Below, in pieces: positions 60,745 through 64,000 of a stretch of 64,000 bases of DNA; positions within the stretch are counted from its first letter, which is position 1, and every line of letters starts with the position of its first letter. Source of the stretch: Tolypeutes matacus (Eukaryota > Chordata > Mammalia > Cingulata > Chlamyphoridae); contig JAKSZT010053881.1 of the NCBI GenBank assembly GCA_026826555.1, positions 9,110,706 through 9,174,705 on the forward strand. The letters are read 5' to 3'. The notes under the pieces are model-generated. The model saw nothing but the letters and a program-made list of their open reading frames with translations, did not search any database and was not told the origin of the DNA. The translations under genes and the position numbers were made by a program.

Positions 60745-61280
60745 ATTGAAATATCATTCACCCTTTCAAAGTAAACAATTCATTGTTTTTTGGCATATTC
60801 ATGGAGTTGTGCAACCATTGCCACAATCTAATTTTAGAATATTTTTATCCCTGCAAAAGACACCCCATACTCATTAGCAGTGAACTCCTGTTCCCTGTTC
60901 CCCTCCAGCCTTCGGCAACCACAAATCTACTTCTGTCTTTATAAATTTGCCTATTCTGGACATTTCATATAAATGGAATCATGCAACATGTGGCCTGTTG
61001 TGACTGGCTTCTTTCACTCAGCTTAATGTTTTTGAGGTTCATCCATGCTATAGCACATATCAGTACTTCATTCCTTTTTATTGCCAAATAATATTCTATT
61101 ATCTGGATACACGAGATTTTACTTATCCATTCATCAGCTGATGGACATTCAAGCTGTCTCTACTTTTTGGCTATCATGAGTAAGTCCACTATACACATTC
61201 ATTGACCAGTATGTTTTCATGTTTCTTGGGTGAACATCTAGGAGTGAAATTGCTGGTTCATATTGCTCTGATTGTTTTTT
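60745..61280 (-). mobile_element. Old L1M 3' end, minus orientation
   Basis: It follows the same order as 520-900 (acaatctaattttagaat, tttcatataaatggaatc, tttttggctatcatgag), i.e. the reversed L1 3' part. Confidence 0.75.
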
Positions 61281-61295
61281 AAAATTGCATGGCTG

Positions 61296-61781
61296 GGGGG
61301 GGGGGATGTGGCTCAGATGGTTGGGCATCCATCTACCATATGGAGGGACCTGGGTTCGATCCCCGGGACCTCCCGGTAAAATAAAAAATATATATATAGA
61401 AGGCGCATGGGCTGCCAGGCTCTGTGTGCCGGTGAGCCGCCAGGCCCAGGGAGCCATGCAGCAAGATGATGATGTAACGGGAGATAGACGTAGGGGAGAG
61501 ACAAGACGAGATGCTCCGAAAGCTCCGAAAGCCCCGAAAGCCTGGAACCGAGGTGGCGCAGGTGGCAGAACACCTCTCTCCTACATCGGAGGTCTCCAGG
61601 ATCGAATCCTGGTGAAGACTGGAGGAGAAGGATGAGAAGAGATGGCAGGAAACAGACACAGAGAATTGCCCAGCGAATGGACATAAAACAGCAAATGGGG
61701 AAGGGAGGTTTAAAATGGGTAAAATACATAAATAAATCTTTAAAAATAAAAAATAAATAAAATAAATTAAAAATTAAAAAA
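61296..61781 (+). mobile_element. Long composite DAS SINE
   Basis: Two tRNA-like modules, an internal gaaagctccgaaagccccg stutter, and an A-rich tail. The 15-bp TSD aaaattgcatggctg is perfect at 61281-61295 and 61782-61796. Frames on both strands up to 193 codons are SINE translations. Confidence 0.95.
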
Positions 61782-61796
61782 AAAATTGCATGGCTG

Positions 61797-62370
61797 TAGT
61801 AATATGCAGAAATATATCTCCAGTCACATATTGAAGAAAGAGAGAGATGTCTTAATACCCCCTTCTTACCACCCATAAATAAGCTTTCTTTCATTCTCTC
61901 TTTGTTATGGCCCTATTTTCATGTCATCCTCTACTCACTCCGTACATGCAGAAGACTCCAAGGTTCTTATATGAGAACAATTCAGGACCAAATGGAATTT
62001 CCAAAGATCGCTCATCCCAACATCTTGTTTTCAAACAGGACTGAACTACACCGTATAATTCTTAAGCATCTCCAGAGAAGGAAATAATGCAGTTTTCCTT
62101 AGTTGAAATCATTTTCCCAAAATCATACATACATTATCCAAATATTCAAGGAAAAAGAATAACATTCAGATTGTTTTAAGCAAGTTCTTAGAGACCATCC
62201 TCACACACTCTCTTTTCCTCCACACCAAGCACACTACACCTCTCCATGTTAGTTTATTTTATGAATGCTCGGTACTGCCATGTCCTGAAATTTTGATCTA
62301 ACCTAATAAATACAAGTGTGGGACAGCTCTGTGTCATTCCTTGAGGTGTTTTTCTTTTGCTTCGGTAGTC
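61797..62370. other. Unique intronic stretch
   Basis: Nothing recognised apart from an AATAAA on the minus strand at 62254-62259. Confidence 0.4.
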
Positions 62371-62544
62371 CTATTTGAATCTATTTTCAGAGTCAACAAC
62401 AGTACCGCACAATTTAACATCAAGAATTTTCTGCTGTTGCTGCTTCTGTAGTGCTTGGACTTTTTCCTTTTCAGTCTCTCTGAGAGAAGCATATATATAA
62501 TGAGTAATTATTGCTGCTAAAGAATTGCTAGAGTCAGCAACGCT
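62371..62544 (-). pseudogene. Short coding-like remnant, gene not recognised
   Basis: On the minus strand a frame is open for 57 codons to a TAG at 62373-62371, including ASLRETEKEKVQALQKQQQQ and KILDVKLCGTVVDSENRFK. A TGA sits directly upstream (62547-62545), with plausible protein text before it. A pyrimidine-AG (gcttctctcag) precedes part of it at 62480, and an AATAAA lies about 110 bases downstream (62254-62259). It could be a retrocopy fragment, an unusual terminal exon of TGFBR3 antisense-free origin, or chance. Confidence 0.35.
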
Positions 62545-63836
62545 TCATAGGAACTGCATTTCCTTCTCCTTTTCCTCCCACCACAAATTCCCCCTCATAA
62601 GTTAAGAATTAAAGACAGGGATAAAGAAATCTGACTTGAAATATGTGTTGCAGCAACAATGGCAAGCAACCAAGAGTATTAACAATAATTTCCAATGTAG
62701 CTCAAAAGGTTAGATGATTTGTCTTTGAAAAAAGCCAATTCTGCACACTTTCACGAGATTAAAATCAGTTTGCTTTTCCTTCTGGAGTACTCGCCTCTCC
62801 TATTTCTACACCCCCAAAAAGGCGGAGTAGATGAAGCACATAAACAAATGGTTCTGGAAATTAACTTTCTTAACCAGAAGGATAGATTTCATTCTGCATT
62901 AGTTTTCCTATACTTCATTGTGGTCAGGATTTATTGTGGGTGGTTTCTCTCTCCCTGGAGAGATAACACCTGACTGGTAACATTTCTGACACACAGAAGC
63001 TAAGACCCAGAAAGAATGACAACTGTCCACTATTCTTGTGGGGGAATCTATCCTCTGAAAAGAGGCATAATGACAATGCCTTCACCCACCATCTGGGTCG
63101 TTTCTTGAACCACAGAAAAGAGAAGGCCATTTCTCTCTTAAAGGGACCTTAGGAAAGTAAGTCATTTCTGCATCCATTTCTTCACCCGTAAATTGAAGAT
63201 AATATTAAGGCTCCATGAGGTCAACGTATGAGTCCTTCAAATAGTGCCAACCACAGAGTAAATACTGAGTAACTCTGAGCTTTTCTCACAACATCGTCAT
63301 CGCCCCCTAGACCACCACCACCACCACCTTGAAGACACTGCCTGGGCAGTGATAAGGAGCCACCCTCAGGGCTTCTCACACAAGTCCAAAGTGCTGGATC
63401 TTTATTTCAGACATCTTCCATTTCCCCTGACTCATCCTGCAGGGGCAACAGGTTCATATGGCAAAGCAAAAGCAAGAAGAGAGGGCACAGGAGATGTGAG
63501 ACGTTTTATAATTATGGAAAAATGGCACCTCATTTTGTTTTTCTACAACCATGTCTGAAAGATGAAATTCTTCAAAACATTCTTTCCAACACGGGGCAAG
63601 GAAAGGAGCAGAGCCCAGCAATCTCCACACAGAGAGATAGAGAGGTCCTAAAGTTGGCCAGTCCAGAAAGCAATCCATCATTTGAAATCTTTCTCTCTCC
63701 AGGGTTGTTTCTTCCTCCCCACTTGGCGTTCCTATGTGAGCATCCTTGTTAAACCCCAGGATGGAAGAAGAGGCCTCTCTGTTCTGATAACTGTCTTTAT
63801 AAACTCAGGACTTGTAGGTTGAAGGCTGACGCCTGC
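62545..63836 (-). other. TGFBR3: TGFBR3 intron start
   Basis: The first 1.3 kb of the intron after the right-hand exon. No repeat or second exon is recognised; small frames here lack support. Confidence 0.5.
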
Positions 63837-63842
63837 GCCTAC
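63837..63842 (-). promoter_or_regulatory. TGFBR3: Splice donor of the TGFBR3 intron
   Basis: The minus strand reads GAG then gtaggc. It is a GT donor with a weaker +4 to +6 match than the donor at 6238-6243. It fits the point where the betaglycan coding frame moves to the next exon. Confidence 0.85.
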
Positions 63843-64000
63843 CTCTCTCTGTGGTGGGCCCGGCTTGTGCGCGACGCGGAGGTTCAGGATGTGCACCTCC
63901 TGCGGCAGCCCGGTCGTGCCCCTGCTGGCGCAGCCCGACAAGATGGTGAAGCTCTCCAGCAAGGCCTGGACGGGGTGGGAGGCATTGACAGGCGACAGTT
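63843..64000 (-). CDS. TGFBR3: TGFBR3 (betaglycan) N-terminal ectodomain exon, partial at window edge
   Basis: This exon encodes part of the membrane-distal orphan domain of betaglycan, the cell-surface proteoglycan that binds TGF-beta and inhibin and presents TGF-beta to the type II receptor. Read on the minus strand from 64000, the first two bases finish a codon and 52 codons follow, starting LSPVNASHPVQALLESF and ending at PPQRE. I recognise the pattern LSGCASRGTTGLPQEVH as conserved near the mature N-terminus of mammalian betaglycan. An N-A-S glycosylation sequon and one cysteine are visible. The exon ends at a GT donor (gtaggc) in phase 0. The signal peptide and earlier exons lie beyond 64000. 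Third positions are GC-rich, unlike the AT-rich intron. Identification rests on recognised protein similarity over this exon and the next in the same order and strand. Confidence 0.95.

Larger units (their letters stand above)
6382..63842 (-). other. TGFBR3: TGFBR3 intron between the two N-terminal exons, about 57.5 kb
   Basis: The whole interval between the two phase-0 exons is one intron, 57,461 bp as assembled (two gaps make the true length uncertain). Long introns near the 5' coding exons are normal for this large gene. It carries most repeats listed here, in both orientations, and no other spliced gene that I can recognise. Confidence 0.88.

Noticed and set aside
61313..61894. 193-codon minus frame and overlapping frames
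   Set aside because: They run through a composite SINE with a perfect TSD. The text RSRGSNPGP and similar recurs at every SINE copy in the window.

Overview
This is mammalian nuclear DNA from a draft assembly. Its commonest repeat is a tRNA-derived SINE of the type known from xenarthrans (DAS family: armadillos, with relatives in sloths and anteaters), in single, long composite and tandem forms, most with A-tails and target-site duplications (TSDs). Together with ancient mammalian repeats (L1M, HAL1-like, L2, MIR, MaLR, hAT) this points to Xenarthra, most likely an armadillo. Two N runs (11089-11188 and 24124-24133) are assembly gaps.

The only gene I can support is TGFBR3 (betaglycan, the type III TGF-beta co-receptor), on the minus strand. 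Two exons are present: one running off the right edge (63843-64000) and one near the left edge (6244-6381). Both have consensus splice sites, join in phase 0, and read through as the N-terminal part of the betaglycan ectodomain. Everything between 6382 and 63842 is one intron of about 57.5 kb; 1-6243 is the start of the next intron. No third gene is visible.

The intron is a layered record of retrotransposition. From the left: an old L1M 3' region (about 4450-5360); a TMEM65 processed pseudogene (7828-9324) split by a younger, unidentified retrocopy with an 18-bp TSD; SINEs; a nearly full-length but broken L1 (21491-27422) inserted in an older L1 tail; a second, 5'-truncated L1 (28221-29052) inserted in a MIR; a SINE trimer (30038-30359); three copies of one LINE-like 3' region (about 15924, 35276 and 43565); a hAT mini-element with a perfect TIR (38485-38669); a HAL1-like element (about 40735-43560); a 500-bp solo LTR (44391-44890); an L1 nested in a hAT element (50989-51694); and a complete two-LTR MaLR element (56432-59179).

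The rest is unique-looking intronic DNA. Items worth a second look there are an RFX X-box-like palindrome (53866-53879), two degenerate coding-like stretches on the minus strand (about 54410-54760 and 62371-62544), a 28-bp perfect direct repeat 792 bp apart, and a diverged 59-bp repeat 2.7 kb apart. I found no prokaryote-style system, CRISPR array or intact non-host gene cluster. All long reading frames other than the two exons derive from repeats or lack supporting evidence.
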